Assembly: GCA_024235695.1 (NCBI GenBank)
Contig: JACKLX010000015.1
Location: forward strand, 35,898 to 99,897
Source of the DNA: Accumulibacter sp.
GTDB lineage: Bacteria; Pseudomonadota; Gammaproteobacteria; Burkholderiales; Rhodocyclaceae
DNA length: 64,000 bases
Direction of reading: 5' to 3'
Shown here: one piece after another, positions 9,654 through 21,200 of the stretch
Numbering within the stretch: the first letter of the stretch is position 1
How the letters are laid out: every line of letters starts with the position of its first letter
The notes under the pieces: model-generated
The model's input: the letters and a program-made list of their open reading frames with translations, nothing else
Database searches by the model: none
What the model was told of the DNA's origin: nothing
Program-made: the position numbers and the translations under genes

Positions 9654-10697
9654 TCAAACGGGCTCCGGGCGGCGCAAACCAGCTTCGTACCAGCGCTTGC
9701 TGCGGTTGATCAGATGCACCAGCCAGAGCATCACCGGCACCTCGATCAGCACGCCGACGACGGTCGCCAGCGCTGCTCCGGAATCGAAGCCATACAGGAC
9801 AATCGCCACTGCCACAGCCAGCTCGAAGAAGTTTGATGCGCCTATCATTGTCGACGGGCCGGCGACGGCATGGGCGACGCAGAGTCGCCGGTTGAGCCAG
9901 TAACCAAGGGCGGCGATCAACAGGCCCTGCAGCAGGATCGGTACGGCGAGCATGGCGATGACCAGTGGCTGGTCGATGATCGCCTTGCCCTGGAAGGCAA
10001 AGAGCAGCACCAGGGTGGCCAGCAGGGCGCCGATCGAAAATGGGCCGATGCGCGCCAGGGCGTTTCTGAAAGCCGTTTCGCCGCCGCCGATGAGCAGTCG
10101 GCGGCGAGCCAGTTGGGCGATCGCCAGTGGCAACACGATATACATCACAACCGACAGGAACAGGGTCGCCCAGGGAACGGGAATCGCCGATACCCCCAGC
10201 AGCAGGGCGACGATCGGCGCGAAGGCAAAGACCATCACCAGGTCGTTGAGTGCCACCTGGGTGAGCGTGAAGTTGGCGTCGCCGCGGCACAGGTTGCTCC
10301 ATACGAAGACCATCGCCGTGCACGGCGCGGCGCCGAGCAGGATCAGGCCGGCGACATAGCTGTCGATCTGCGCGGCCGGCAGAAAAGGGGCGAAAACGTG
10401 CCGGATGAATATCCAGCCGAGCAGCGCCATGGAGAACGGCTTGACGGCCCAGTTGACGAACAGCGTAATAGCGATGCCGCTTTTCTGTCGCCGCACCTGG
10501 TGCAGCGAGTCGAAGTCGACCTTCATCAGCATCGGGATGATCATCACCCAGATCAGCAGGCCGACGGGGAGGTTGACCTGGGCAATTTCGAGACCTCCGA
10601 CGGTTTGAGCCAGTTCGGGCGCGGCGACTCCGACCATCGTTCCGGCGACGATGCACAGGAATACCCAGAGCGTCAGCCAGCGTTCGAAGAAACTCAT
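9654..10697 (-). CDS. acr3: ACR3-family arsenite efflux permease
   Basis: An inner-membrane carrier of 347 residues with about ten hydrophobic segments. Diagnostic ACR3 blocks include the GLILLGAAPCTAMVFVWSNL segment, whose Cys is the conserved arsenite-transport residue, NFTLTQVALNDLVMVF, and the GPSTMIGASNFFELAVAVAI region. It exports As(III), using the proton-motive force in this family. The start is ATG 10697-10695, which overlaps the arsR stop (ATGA). A longer frame reaching 11177 is not needed. It is co-transcribed with arsR. Confidence 0.95.
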   Translation of the reverse strand: MSFFERWLTLWVFLCIVAGTMVGVAAPELAQTVGGLEIAQVNLPVGLLIWVMIIPMLMKVDFDSLHQVRRQKSGIAITLFVNWAVKPFSMALLGWIFIRHVFAPFLPAAQIDSYVAGLILLGAAPCTAMVFVWSNLCRGDANFTLTQVALNDLVMVFAFAPIVALLLGVSAIPVPWATLFLSVVMYIVLPLAIAQLARRRLLIGGGETAFRNALARIGPFSIGALLATLVLLFAFQGKAIIDQPLVIAMLAVPILLQGLLIAALGYWLNRRLCVAHAVAGPSTMIGASNFFELAVAVAIVLYGFDSGAALATVVGVLIEVPVMLWLVHLINRSKRWYEAGLRRPEPV

Positions 10698-11017
10698 TGG
10701 CTGGCAGCCTCCTGCGGTTTGCAGATCTCGGGGTGGCCCCCGCAGCAGTTGTCGGTGAGGAAGCCGATCAGCCCGTCGATCTTGCCCATGTCGGCGCGAC
10801 AACGAACGAAGCGACCCTCCTGGACGGTGCTCACCAGGCCGGCGTGGGACAGTGTCTTGAGGTGGAAAGACAACGTCGGGGCGGGTAATTCCAGTTGTTC
10901 CGCGATCACGCCGACGGTCAGGCCGGCGGGCGCGTTCTGGACCAGCAGACGGAAGATGGCGAGGCGACTGTCCTGCGCCAGCGCGGCGAGCGCAGTGACG
11001 GCATCGGTATTGTTCAT
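10694..11017 (-). CDS. arsR: ArsR-family arsenic-responsive repressor
   Basis: A 107-residue winged-helix regulator beginning MNNTDAV; an upstream TTG frame start at 11053 is unlikely. The recognition helix reads [15 protein letters not shown]. It lacks the classical CxC site in the DNA-binding helix but has Cys91, Cys92 and Cys99 near the C-terminus ([10 protein letters not shown]). This resembles the Acidithiobacillus-type ArsR, whose As(III) site is a C-terminal Cys triad. It should repress its own acr3 operon until arsenite binds. The coding start lies inside a perfect inverted repeat (see the operator entry). Confidence 0.94.
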   Translation of the reverse strand: MNNTDAVTALAALAQDSRLAIFRLLVQNAPAGLTVGVIAEQLELPAPTLSFHLKTLSHAGLVSTVQEGRFVRCRADMGKIDGLIGFLTDNCCGGHPEICKPQEAASQ

Positions 11018-11033
11018 CTTTCCAACAATACCG
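11005..11033. promoter_or_regulatory. ArsR operator, perfect 10-bp inverted repeat over the arsR start codon
   Basis: CGGTATTGTT (11005-11014) and AACAATACCG (11024-11033) are perfect inverted arms separated by 9 bases. The arsR ATG lies in the spacer, codons 2-5 form one arm, and the other arm covers the likely -10 box. A repressor bound here would block its own promoter. Confidence 0.75.
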
Positions 11034-11053
11034 AAATATGGCTGACGCCGCAA
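11025..11053 (-). promoter_or_regulatory. predicted sigma-70 promoter of arsR-acr3
   Basis: On the minus strand a -35-like TTGCGG (11053-11048) is followed, after 17 bases, by a -10-like TATTGT (11030-11025). The predicted start point would fall near 11018, at or next to the arsR ATG, so the message could be leaderless. Confidence 0.5.
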
Positions 11054-11151
11054 AGCGTTTGCTCCGGGCGTCGATGTCCACGGGCGTTGCCAGCTCAGTC
11101 GCGAGCTGTCGTGCGGCGAGAAGGACCATCAGAGTTTTGCCCTGAAGGGGG

Positions 11152-11180
11152 TTTACAGGTTTCGAAGATTCTAGCAATAT
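11152..11180 (+). promoter_or_regulatory. possible sigma-70 promoter of GAPDH-arsJ
   Basis: TTTACA (11152-11157), a 17-base spacer and CAATAT (11175-11180) lie about 90 bases before the GAPDH start in the divergent arsR/GAPDH spacer. The -35 matches the consensus at 5 of 6 positions; the -10 is weak. Confidence 0.35.
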
Positions 11181-11269
11181 GGAAATGTTTTTGCGGCGCG
11201 CAGCGCTCGCGACGTGAACATTGTCGGCTCGCCGGAACCCGGCAGGGCCCCACCCAAGGAGGAGCGAGA

Positions 11270-12280
11270 ATGGCTATCAAGGTTGGTATCAACGGTTTTG
11301 GCCGCATGGGCCGGCTGGCGTTGCGCGCGGCGTGGGATTGTCCGGAGCTGGAGTTCGTCCACATCAACGAAGCCAACGGACCGGTGGAGTCCGCTGCGCA
11401 CCTGCTTGAATTCGATTCGGTGCAGGGGCGGTGGCGGCGTGACATTTCGGTCAGCAACGGGCGCATGCTGGTCGACGGCAAGGCGATCACCTATAGCAGC
11501 GCCAGGGACGTGGCCGGTGGTCCGTGGCGCGAAGCGGGCGTCGATATCGTTCTCGAAGCCAGCGGCAAATGGCGCACGGTCAATCAGTTGACGCCGTATC
11601 TGGACGCCGGCGTCAGGAAGGTGGTGGTTGCCGCGCCGGTCAAGGACGGCGGCGTGCTGAACGTGGTCATGGGGGTGAACGACCATCTCTACGATCCGGC
11701 GCGCGACCAGATCGTCACTGCCGCCTCGTGCACCACCAATTGCCTGGCGCCGGTGGTCAAGGTCGTCCATGAGGCGATCGGCATTACACGCGGGATGATC
11801 ACCACCATCCACAGCTCGACCAATACGCAGAGTGTGCACGATCAAATGCACAAGGATCTGCGTCGCGCCCGGGCTGCCAGTCTGTCACTGATACCGACGA
11901 CCACCGGTTCGGCGACCGCGATCGCGCTGATCTTCCCGGAATTGAAGGGCAAACTCGATGGCCATGCGGTGCGCGTCCCACTGCTCAACGCTTCGCTGAC
12001 TGATTGTGTCTTCGAGATGAAGCGCCCAACGACCGCCGCCGAAGTCAATGACCTGTTCAAGGCAGCTGCTGAAGGCCCGCTAAAGGGAATTCTCGGCTAC
12101 GAGGAGCGGCCGCTGGTTTCCATGGACTATCTGGCCGATCCGCGGTCGTCGATTGTTGACGCCGCGCATACGCTGGTGGTCGACGACACGATGCTCAAGA
12201 TCTACGCCTGGTATGACAATGAGTGGGGTTATGCCAATCGTTACGTCGAGCTGGCGCGCAAGTTGGCTGCGTCGCTCTAG
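11270..12280 (+). CDS. gap: glyceraldehyde-3-phosphate dehydrogenase of the ars cluster
   Basis: A 336-residue NAD(P)-dependent GAPDH. It has the Rossmann start [20 protein letters not shown], the catalytic motif [10 protein letters not shown] near residue 155, and the C-terminal [12 protein letters not shown]. The start is fixed by a strong AAGGAGGAG 5-6 bases before the ATG; the much longer open frame upstream is not coding. In ars clusters GAPDH followed by arsJ forms a detoxification pair: GAPDH uses arsenate in place of phosphate and yields 1-arseno-3-phosphoglycerate, which ArsJ exports. It could equally serve glycolysis, since pfp, fba and eno are neighbours. Confidence 0.95.
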   Translation: MAIKVGINGFGRMGRLALRAAWDCPELEFVHINEANGPVESAAHLLEFDSVQGRWRRDISVSNGRMLVDGKAITYSSARDVAGGPWREAGVDIVLEASGKWRTVNQLTPYLDAGVRKVVVAAPVKDGGVLNVVMGVNDHLYDPARDQIVTAASCTTNCLAPVVKVVHEAIGITRGMITTIHSSTNTQSVHDQMHKDLRRARAASLSLIPTTTGSATAIALIFPELKGKLDGHAVRVPLLNASLTDCVFEMKRPTTAAEVNDLFKAAAEGPLKGILGYEERPLVSMDYLADPRSSIVDAAHTLVVDDTMLKIYAWYDNEWGYANRYVELARKLAASL

Positions 12281-12377
12281 GGACGTTTCGTCGAAGCCAG
12301 CCGCCCGCGGCAACTGAAGCGATGGTCCGGAGGGTGGTGCCGGTTTCGGCGCACGGCTACTCGAGAGGAGGAGATCG

Positions 12378-13676
12378 ATGAGCGATCCATCAGCCGGCCG
12401 GGCCGACGCGTCGCGTGCGGGCTTGCGCAACTACGTCCTGGTGACCGGCGCCTACTGGGCGGATACGGTAACCGATGGCGCGACGCGCATGCTGGTCCTG
12501 TTCTACTTCTACAATCTTGGCTACTCGCCTTTTGCGGTCGCTTCGCTGTTCATCTTCTACGAAGTCTTTGGCATCCTGACCAACCTCTTCGGTGGTTTCA
12601 TCGGCGCCCGCTTCGGGCTCAAGACGACGTTGTTCATCGGTCTCGGCACGCAGCTGGTGGCGCTGTCGATGCTCGCCTTCGCGCCGCAGGCCTGGCTGGT
12701 CGTCGCCTGGGTGATGGTTTCGCAGGCGCTGAGCGGCATCGCCAAGGACATGACCAAGATGAGCTCGAAGAGCGCGGTCAAGCTGATCGTCCCCGAGAAT
12801 GCTTCGGCGACGCTCTATCGCTGGGTGGCGATCCTGACCGGTTCGAAGAACGCCTTGAAAGGCGTCGGTTTCTTTCTCGGCGGCCTGCTGCTGACCGTGC
12901 TTGATTTCCAGACCGCGCTCCGACTGCTGGTCGTGCTGGTCGGCGTCACCCTGATCCTCGCCGCCCTGCTGATGCGCGGCGGTCTCGGCCAGGCCAACAA
13001 GAAGGCCAGGTTTTCGCAGGTCTTCTCGCACAATGCCTCGGTGAACAAGCTGGCCGCGGCGCGCATCTTCCTGTTCGGCGCCCGCGACGTCTGGTTCGTC
13101 GTCGGCCTGCCGGTGTTCCTGCGCAGCGTACTGGATTGGTCGTTCTGGCAGGCGGGCGGTTTCCTTGCCGTTTGGGTGATCGGTTACGGCATCGTCCAGG
13201 CCGCCACCCCGCGACTGCTGCGCAGCCGGGTCGAGGAGCAGCACGAACCCGACGGGCGGACGGCGACGATTCTCGCTTTCGTCCTCGCCGCGCTGCCGGC
13301 CGGCATCGCCGTGGCGCTGAGCGCCGGTGTCGCGCCGACGCTTGTCGTGGTCGCCGGTCTGATCGTTTTCGGGGTGGTGTTCGCGCTCAACTCGGCGGTG
13401 CACTCCTACCTGATCCTGGCCTATACCGACAGCGACAAGGTGGCGATGAACGTCGGCTTCTATTACATGGCCAACGCCGCCGGTCGTCTGGCCGGCACGG
13501 TCCTCTCGGGCGCGCTCTACCAGTGGGGTCTGCAGAGCGGCGAGAGCGGCGGTCTGGTCGCCTGCCTGTGGGCATCGACCGTCTTCGTCGTCGTTGCCGG
13601 CCTGCTGTCCTTGCTCTTGCCGCGGCACTGCGGTCCCCGCAGCAAGCCGATCATCATCGACGATGGCGGTGAATAG
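12378..13676 (+). CDS. arsJ: ArsJ organoarsenical efflux permease (MFS)
   Basis: A 432-residue major-facilitator-type protein with about 12 hydrophobic segments. ArsJ-like blocks include NYVLVTGAYWADTVTDGATR at the start of the first helix, GIAKDMTKMSSKSAVK, and SKNALKGVGFFLGG. The start has a strong GAGAGGAGGAG site just upstream of ATG 12378. It follows GAPDH by 97 bases on the same strand, the arrangement described for 1-arseno-3-phosphoglycerate export. It ends just before a strong bidirectional terminator shared with enolase. Confidence 0.94.
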   Translation: MSDPSAGRADASRAGLRNYVLVTGAYWADTVTDGATRMLVLFYFYNLGYSPFAVASLFIFYEVFGILTNLFGGFIGARFGLKTTLFIGLGTQLVALSMLAFAPQAWLVVAWVMVSQALSGIAKDMTKMSSKSAVKLIVPENASATLYRWVAILTGSKNALKGVGFFLGGLLLTVLDFQTALRLLVVLVGVTLILAALLMRGGLGQANKKARFSQVFSHNASVNKLAAARIFLFGARDVWFVVGLPVFLRSVLDWSFWQAGGFLAVWVIGYGIVQAATPRLLRSRVEEQHEPDGRTATILAFVLAALPAGIAVALSAGVAPTLVVVAGLIVFGVVFALNSAVHSYLILAYTDSDKVAMNVGFYYMANAAGRLAGTVLSGALYQWGLQSGESGGLVACLWASTVFVVVAGLLSLLLPRHCGPRSKPIIIDDGGE

Positions 13677-13689
13677 CGAACGGGGAAGA

Positions 13690-13719
13690 AAAAAGGCATC
13701 GCCGAGGCGATGCCTTTTT
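13690..13719. terminator. bidirectional terminator between arsJ and eno
   Basis: AAAAAGGCATCGC and GCGATGCCTTTTT form a 13-bp perfect stem around CGAG, with A-run and T-run flanks. It can therefore end transcription from arsJ (plus) and from enolase (minus), which converge here. Confidence 0.88.
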
Positions 13720-13739
13720 CATTGCGGCGATCCGCTCGG

Positions 13740-15229
<1,490 letters not shown>

Positions 15230-15515
15230 TGCTTGGCGGCAGTTAAACGCCGCAATCCGCCGGCTTCCCGACGACCGTCGATCAAGGGACGGCGAAAGCC
15301 CGGAAAGCGCACTCCGCTGGTGCAGGAACGGCGCGGGGAAGCCTCGCGCGGCGACGTCGGGTGAACTCGGCCGTCTGCCTTCGGCGACCGCTTCCGGCCC
15401 GTCAACGACAAATCTGATGGCATAAGTCTTGCGTTAACCGGGCTGTCGTTGTGCGCTCGGCAGGCGCCGATGCCACCGGCCTGCGCGCGCGGGCGACTTG
15501 CGCGCGCCGCCCTGG

Positions 15516-15761
15516 CTACTGGCTGTTCGCCAGCTCGGGCTGGCTCTCCTTTGGTTCGACAACGATGACGCGCGTATCGGTCTGTCCGATGCCTTCTTCG
15601 ACAGGCGTCGGCGCGTCTGGCCACAGGACTTCGCCCGCCTTGAACTCCCTCGTGATCACCTCGCCGTCCGGCAGCGTCATGGTGCGCTGGCACGGTGCAA
15701 TCGCGTAGCGGACGAAGGCCGGGTGTCGCTGCTGATGCGTCTTCGCTCGCCGTCGGTGGTG
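15516..15761 (-). pseudogene. C-terminal remnant of a small cupin-domain protein
   Basis: A short minus-strand frame ends with TAG at 15518-15516 and is open back to a stop at 15764-15762. Its best part starts at ATG 15680 (54 residues) and reads MTLPDGEVITREFKAGEVLW followed by a DAPTPVEEGIGQTDTRV-like stretch and VIVVEPKE. That is the pattern of the last beta-strands of small cupins (xxPDGxxxxxxxKAGEVxWxDAxxHxxENIGxTxxxxxxVE). About half the usual protein is missing upstream, so it looks like a decayed copy, though translation from 15680 is not excluded. Confidence 0.5.
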
Positions 15762-16551
15762 CTACTCGATAACGCTTGCACCACTCGACGGCAGCGGCGA
15801 TGGTGGCCCGCAGCGACCTCGGCGTCGAGTTGCGTCTTGAACGCTTCGGCAAAGTGCAGGAGGAGATCCCCTGCCTGTGCGAGGCGGCACACCAGCCGTT
15901 GATCTGGGCAACCCAGGTCCTCGAGTCGCTGGCCAAGGGCGGCATGCCATCGCGAGCGGAGGTCAGCGATGCCGCGACGGGCACCAGCGGCGAATGCGTG
16001 TTGCTCGACAAGGGCCGCTCCATCCGGCAAACGCCGAGCTTCCCGTGCGACGGCCTGAAGCGCATGGCGAGACACCACGAGACGAAGGCGGCGATGTAGC
16101 GCCGGGCGAGCATTTCGCAAGTCCCGCCATCGGAATCGTGGCTGCCACCTTGAACGGAGCAGGCAACGGCCGGCGGCATCATCGGACGCTGCTGATTCGG
16201 CCGCTGGAGCCAGCCGCAGGAGTCCGTAGACGGTGGCAGCAGCGAGCGGCGCGCACGCCCTGGTCTTGCTCTTCTCGCAATATCTCACCTTCCTTGCCGA
16301 GCGCCGAGTCGATTCCGGGTCGCACAGCCTCAGAACGTCGGCCGAAGGCATGCTCCCCGGCGGGATCGCTCGCCGGGCTTCCCCGTGACCCTGCAGATCT
16401 TGCCGGCGCTCGCCGCAAACGGTTTATCCTATACGGCCTGCGGCAACCGCCAACGGCCGGTGGGCCGCCCGCGCCAGAGCGCCTGGCCAGCCGAAAAGAG
16501 CTTCACGCTGCGGCCACGGTCCGCTGCCTGCCATTCGAGTATCCGATCCAA
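15762..16551. other. gene-poor stretch upstream of tamA
   Basis: Nearly 800 bp between the cupin remnant and tamA. Several overlapping open frames exist on both strands (for example plus 15776-16099 and minus 15677-16351), but none shows a recognisable family, signal or ribosome site. The tamA frame is also open far upstream without looking coding. Bases 15250-15515 likewise hold nothing clear. The region may be decayed accessory DNA. Confidence 0.5.
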
Positions 16552-18261
16552 ATGCACAAGTCCGTTGTTCTCGCAGCGCTGCTGTTCGCCCTGCCTGTCT
16601 CCGCCGCCGTGCCACAACTGCAGGCACCGGAGGAGGTGCGCGAACTGTTGACCAACTATCTGAATCTGGGCGAGGTCACCGACGCGCCGTCGCAAGCGGC
16701 TTTCGAACGCCGCGTGCGCCGCGAAGCCGGCAACCTGCTGGCGACAGAGGGCTATTTTTCGCCCGAAGTCACCGTGCACGAGCGTCATGGTGAACTGCTG
16801 GTCGACGTCCAGCCCGGTCCGCGTTCACTGGTTGGCAAGGTCGCCATCGAGATCGTCGGCGAGATCGAGCCGGCACGGCGCGAGGCCTTGCTGAGCGGCT
16901 GGAAACTCAAGAGCGGCCAGGCTTTCCGGCAGGCCGACTGGGACAACGCCAAGCAATCGCTGCTGGCCGAACTGCTGGCCGTCGACTACCCCGCTGGCCG
17001 CCTGCAGGACAGCCAGGCCGAAGTCGATCCCGAAGCGCACCGGGTAGACCTCAGGGTGCTGGTCGAGCCGGGTCCGCTCTACAGCTTCGGTGAACTGAAA
17101 ATCAGCGGCCTGAAACGCTACTCTCGGGAGCTGGTCGAGCGTTTCAATCGCACCGTCAAGCCTGGCGCCAACTACCGCGAGGACAAGCTGCTGGCATTTC
17201 AGGCCGCCTTGCAGGACACTCCCTATTTCGGATCGGTCACCGTTTCGCTGGAACGTGCAGAAGACGACGGCGTCGCGCCAGCGGTTGGCGAAGAGCGGGT
17301 CACGGCGCCGGTGCGCGTGCACGTTCGCGAGCGCGCGCCGTACCAGGTGGCGTTCGGCGTCGGCTACAGTACCAATACCGGCGCGCGCGTCGAAACCAGC
17401 TACCGCAGCAGCGACCTGTTCGGTCGTGCCTGGGAACTGCACACCGGTGTGCGCATCGAGCAGCTGCGCCAGACAGCTTATGCCGACGTCTTTTTTCCCC
17501 CCGATGACCGGCGTCGGCGTGACGGCGTCGGCATGGCCATCCAGAGTTCGGACATCGAGAACCTGGCGCTCGACAGCTACTCGCTCGGCGCCACGCGCGT
17601 CCAGCAGCGTGGCAGTGTCGAGCAACGTCTGGGGATCAACTGGCTGGAGGAAAAACAGACGCCGCAGGGCGCGCCGACGACCACCAACAAGGCCCTCACG
17701 GGGCAGGTCGGCTGGACCTGGCGGCATGCTCCGGAACCACTCGACCGCTCGCAGGGAATCTCGCTGCAGCTGCAGCTGGGCGGCGGCAGCAAGCAGCTTT
17801 TTTCCGATCAGGACTTCCTGCGCACCTATCTGCGCTATAACCAGGGCGTCGCCCTTGGTGCCAGCGACGGGCTGCTTTTTCGCGGCGAGCTCGGCGTCAC
17901 CTTCGCGCCTTCGCGTCAGGGCATACCGCAGGACTTCCTGTTCCGTACCGGCGGCAGCAACTCGGTGCGCGGTTACGCCTACCAGAGCCTCGGCGTGCCC
18001 GAAGGTTCGGCGGTGGTCGGTGGTCGTTATCTGATGACGGTCAGCGCCGAGTACACGCACTGGCTGACCTCGTCCTGGGGGGCGGCGGTCTTTGTCGATG
18101 CCGGCGACGCGCAGGACAGCCGCGAAGCCTTCGACATGGCGCTCGGCTACGGTCTTGGTGCGCGCTGGAAGAGTCCGGTCGGACCGCTCGGTCTCGACCT
18201 CGCGTACGGCCAGCGCGAAGGCAAGCTGCGCTTCGACTTTTCCCTGGCGATACCATTTTGA
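16552..18261 (+). CDS. tamA: TamA, Omp85-family outer-membrane assembly protein
   Basis: A 569-residue outer-membrane protein. The N-terminus MHKSVVLAALLFALPVSAAV is a signal peptide, and the preceding open frame back to 15877 is not part of it. Residues of about 25-270 resemble three POTRA domains, the last including FGELKISGLKRYSRELVE. The C-terminal half is a 16-strand-type Omp85 barrel with the conserved FRTGGSNSVRGY motif and a terminal Phe (SLAIPF). With TamB it forms the translocation and assembly module linking inner and outer membranes. Its TGA overlaps the tamB start (TTGA). Confidence 0.92.
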   Translation: MHKSVVLAALLFALPVSAAVPQLQAPEEVRELLTNYLNLGEVTDAPSQAAFERRVRREAGNLLATEGYFSPEVTVHERHGELLVDVQPGPRSLVGKVAIEIVGEIEPARREALLSGWKLKSGQAFRQADWDNAKQSLLAELLAVDYPAGRLQDSQAEVDPEAHRVDLRVLVEPGPLYSFGELKISGLKRYSRELVERFNRTVKPGANYREDKLLAFQAALQDTPYFGSVTVSLERAEDDGVAPAVGEERVTAPVRVHVRERAPYQVAFGVGYSTNTGARVETSYRSSDLFGRAWELHTGVRIEQLRQTAYADVFFPPDDRRRRDGVGMAIQSSDIENLALDSYSLGATRVQQRGSVEQRLGINWLEEKQTPQGAPTTTNKALTGQVGWTWRHAPEPLDRSQGISLQLQLGGGSKQLFSDQDFLRTYLRYNQGVALGASDGLLFRGELGVTFAPSRQGIPQDFLFRTGGSNSVRGYAYQSLGVPEGSAVVGGRYLMTVSAEYTHWLTSSWGAAVFVDAGDAQDSREAFDMALGYGLGARWKSPVGPLGLDLAYGQREGKLRFDFSLAIPF

Positions 18262-21200
18262 ACGAGCAGCCCGACATTTCCCGGCAGCCGGGTCAGCAAG
18301 CGCCGGCGACGCCGCCGCCACGTCGACGCCCTTACTGGCGATGGCTGGCGCTTCCCTTCGCCGTCGTGCTGGCGCTGCTTGTCGGCACCGCCTGGCTGGT
18401 CGGCAGCGAGAGCGGTCTGCAGGTCGTCTGCCGGGGAATAGAGCGGCTGGCCGGCGGCCAGCTTGTGCTGCAGGGGGCGAGCGGCTCGCTCGATCGATCG
18501 TTCGCCCTGCGCTCGCTGCATTGGCGCGACGCGACCCTGGATCTTCAGCTCGAGGATCTGCAGCTCGACTGGCGTCCGGCCGAATTGCTGCAGTCTCGTC
18601 TCGCCGTGATCCGCATTGCTGCGGCGACGCTGCGCATTGCCAGCCTGCCGAGCGACGAGCCGCTGACCGTCCCCGACAGCCTGCGCTTGCCGCTGGCGAT
18701 CGAGATCGGGCAGCTGCAACTCGGACGCCTCGAGATCGGTGAGTACGCGCATCCGGACGGCAAGGCGGCGACCGTCGTCGAGACGCTCGTGGCGAGCCTG
18801 TCGAGCGACGGCGTCCGGCATCACCTGAGCACGGCACGTGCCAGGGTCAGCGGTCTGGCGGTTACCGCCGAGGCGTCGCTCGGCGGCGACCAGCCGTATC
18901 CGCTGCAGGCCAGCGCACGCATCGAGGGTGAGGCGGCTGGCCGTGCGCTGGCTTTCGATCTCGCAGCCGACGGGTCGCTCGAGGAACTCGCCGTTCGCGG
19001 CAACGGCCGGCCGCTCGAAGCCCGGGCCGGCGAGAGCTTCGCCGGCGAAGTCTCGGCGCGGATCAGGCCTTTCCTGCCGCAACCGATCCGCGAACTGGTT
19101 GCCAAACTCGCCGGAATCGATCCCGCCGCCTGGAGCAAGGGCGCACCGCAGGCGGCGCTCGACCTGCATGCCGAATTGCAGCCGCTCGACGATTCGTCCG
19201 CTGCCCTGGCCGGGCGGCTGAGCGTCGTCAACCGGCAGCCGGGTGCCGCCGACCGGCAACGGTTGCCGCTTGAATCGCTGCAGACCGACCTGCAGCTGGG
19301 CGACGACCAGCTGGCGCTGGCCAATCTCGATCTGCGTCTGTCCGGTGGCGGTCGGCTGCGCGGCAGCGGCAAGCTGCGCGACGCCGAACTGACGCTGCGT
19401 CTGGCGGCCAGCGCGCTTGACGCAAGCGCGCTGGTCAGCGGTCTGCGGCGCACGCGGCTCGCCGGGCCGCTGCGCGCCAGCCTTGGCCTGAATCGGCAGG
19501 TGCTGGAAACCGAGCTGCGCGACCCACAATTCTCGATCGACAGCAAGCTGGCCATCGAGCCGACCGAAATCGTCGTCGACACCCTGCGTCTGGTCAGCGG
19601 TGACGCCATGCTGCTGGCCAGCGGCAAGCTCGGGCTGGTCGACTCTGGCAAGTTTGCCGTTCAGGGGAGCCTCAAGAATTTCGATCCCAGCCGCTTCGCC
19701 GACCTGCCGGCGGCGCGTCTCAATGCCGACTTCGACGCCAGCGGTAGCCGCCAGCCCGGGCTTGCGCTGGCCCTGCGCTTTCGCTTGCGCGACAGCCGCT
19801 TTCGTGGGCAGGCGCTTGCCGGTAGCGGCGAGATCGACCTCGCCGGCGAACGCTTGCGCAAGGCCGACGTCGAGCTCGATGCCGCGGGCAACCGCTTGCA
19901 GGCGAAAGGGGCATTCGGTGCACGTGGCGACCTGCTGACGGTCGTCATCGCCGCGCCCAGACTCGATCCGCTGGGGGTGGACGGCGATCTCAAGGGTACG
20001 CTGGTTGTCGGTGGCAGCAGCAAGTTGCCCGAACTGTCGGCCGAACTGCGATCGACGCGTCTGGCGGCCAGGGGTATTGGTGAAATTCGTGGCTTGGCGC
20101 TCGATGCGCGCCTCGGCGATGGCTCGCAGGGTGTGCTGTCGGGCAGGCTGCGACTCACCGGCGTCGACCTGCCCGACGGCAAGAACGTGTTGACCGGGCT
20201 GGCGCTCGACGCCGAAGGCGTGCGCAGTGCGCACCGACTGAGCGGCCAGATCGACCTGCCCGGCAAACGCCATCTGCAGTTGCTGCTCGAGGGTGGCCTG
20301 ACGGCGCCGGCGGCTGGCATGGTCTGGTCGGGCAAGCTGAGCGAGCTGACGCTCTCGTCGCTGGTCGACCAGGGCAAGCCTTTCGTTCGCCTGGCCGGCG
20401 CTCTGCCGCTGCAGGCGGCCGCCGAGCGTTTCAGTGCGGGCCCCGGCGAGTTGCTTGGCAGTGGCTGGTCGGCACGCCTCGAACGCGCCGATTACCAGAG
20501 CGGGCGCTGGCAGACGGCCGGAAATCTGCGCGCTTTGCCGGTGCTGGCGACGCTGGCCGAATTCCCGGAGTGGTTCGAGGCGCTGCTCGACGCCACCAGG
20601 GGCAGCCAGGAGACGCTGCGTTTGAACGCCGAGTGGGATATCTCGAACACCGCCAAATCGAGCGGTCAGCGCAAGGCGTCGACCGCCGGCCTGCCAAGCG
20701 GTCGCCTGCGGCTGTGGCGGGAGAGTGGCGACCTGGCGATCGGTTCGCTGCCCCTGGGTCTGCAGGAAGGCTCGCTGAGCCTGCTCGCCAGGGACGGTCG
20801 TCTCGAGACGCAGCTCGCGCTGCGCGGCAAGAAGCTCGGTGAAGTGGCCGGCGAACTGAGCGCGACGAGTTCGGCAGATACTCTGATCAACCCGCAGGCG
20901 CCCTGGCGCGGCCAGCTCAAACTGAACATGCCGGATCTGGCGTGGGCAGCACGACTGGTCGGCGATGGCTGGCAACTCGGCGGCGAGTTGGCCGGCGATC
21001 TGCGGATTGCCGGAACGCCGGCCTTGCCTGAACTCGGTGGCGAACTGCGTGGCGACGGGCTGGTGGTGCGTGCGCTGGATCACGGGATGCGGCTGGAGCG
21101 CGGCAAGTTGCGGCTGCAACTGAGCGGCGAGGCCGCCGGCGATATTCGTCTGGTTCTCAAGCAACTGGTTTTCGAGAGCGATTTCCAGCCGATGCCGCGC

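Noticed and set aside
10895-11269. Extension of GAPDH upstream of 11270
   Set aside because: The conserved Rossmann start and a strong AAGGAGGAG site fix the ATG at 11270.
15776-16099. Plus-strand 107-codon frame in the gene-poor region
   Set aside because: No ribosome site, no recognisable family, and equally open frames on the opposite strand.
15877-16551. N-terminal extension of TamA to 15877
   Set aside because: The signal peptide starts at 16552; the upstream part is Arg/Pro/Gly-rich without domain features.
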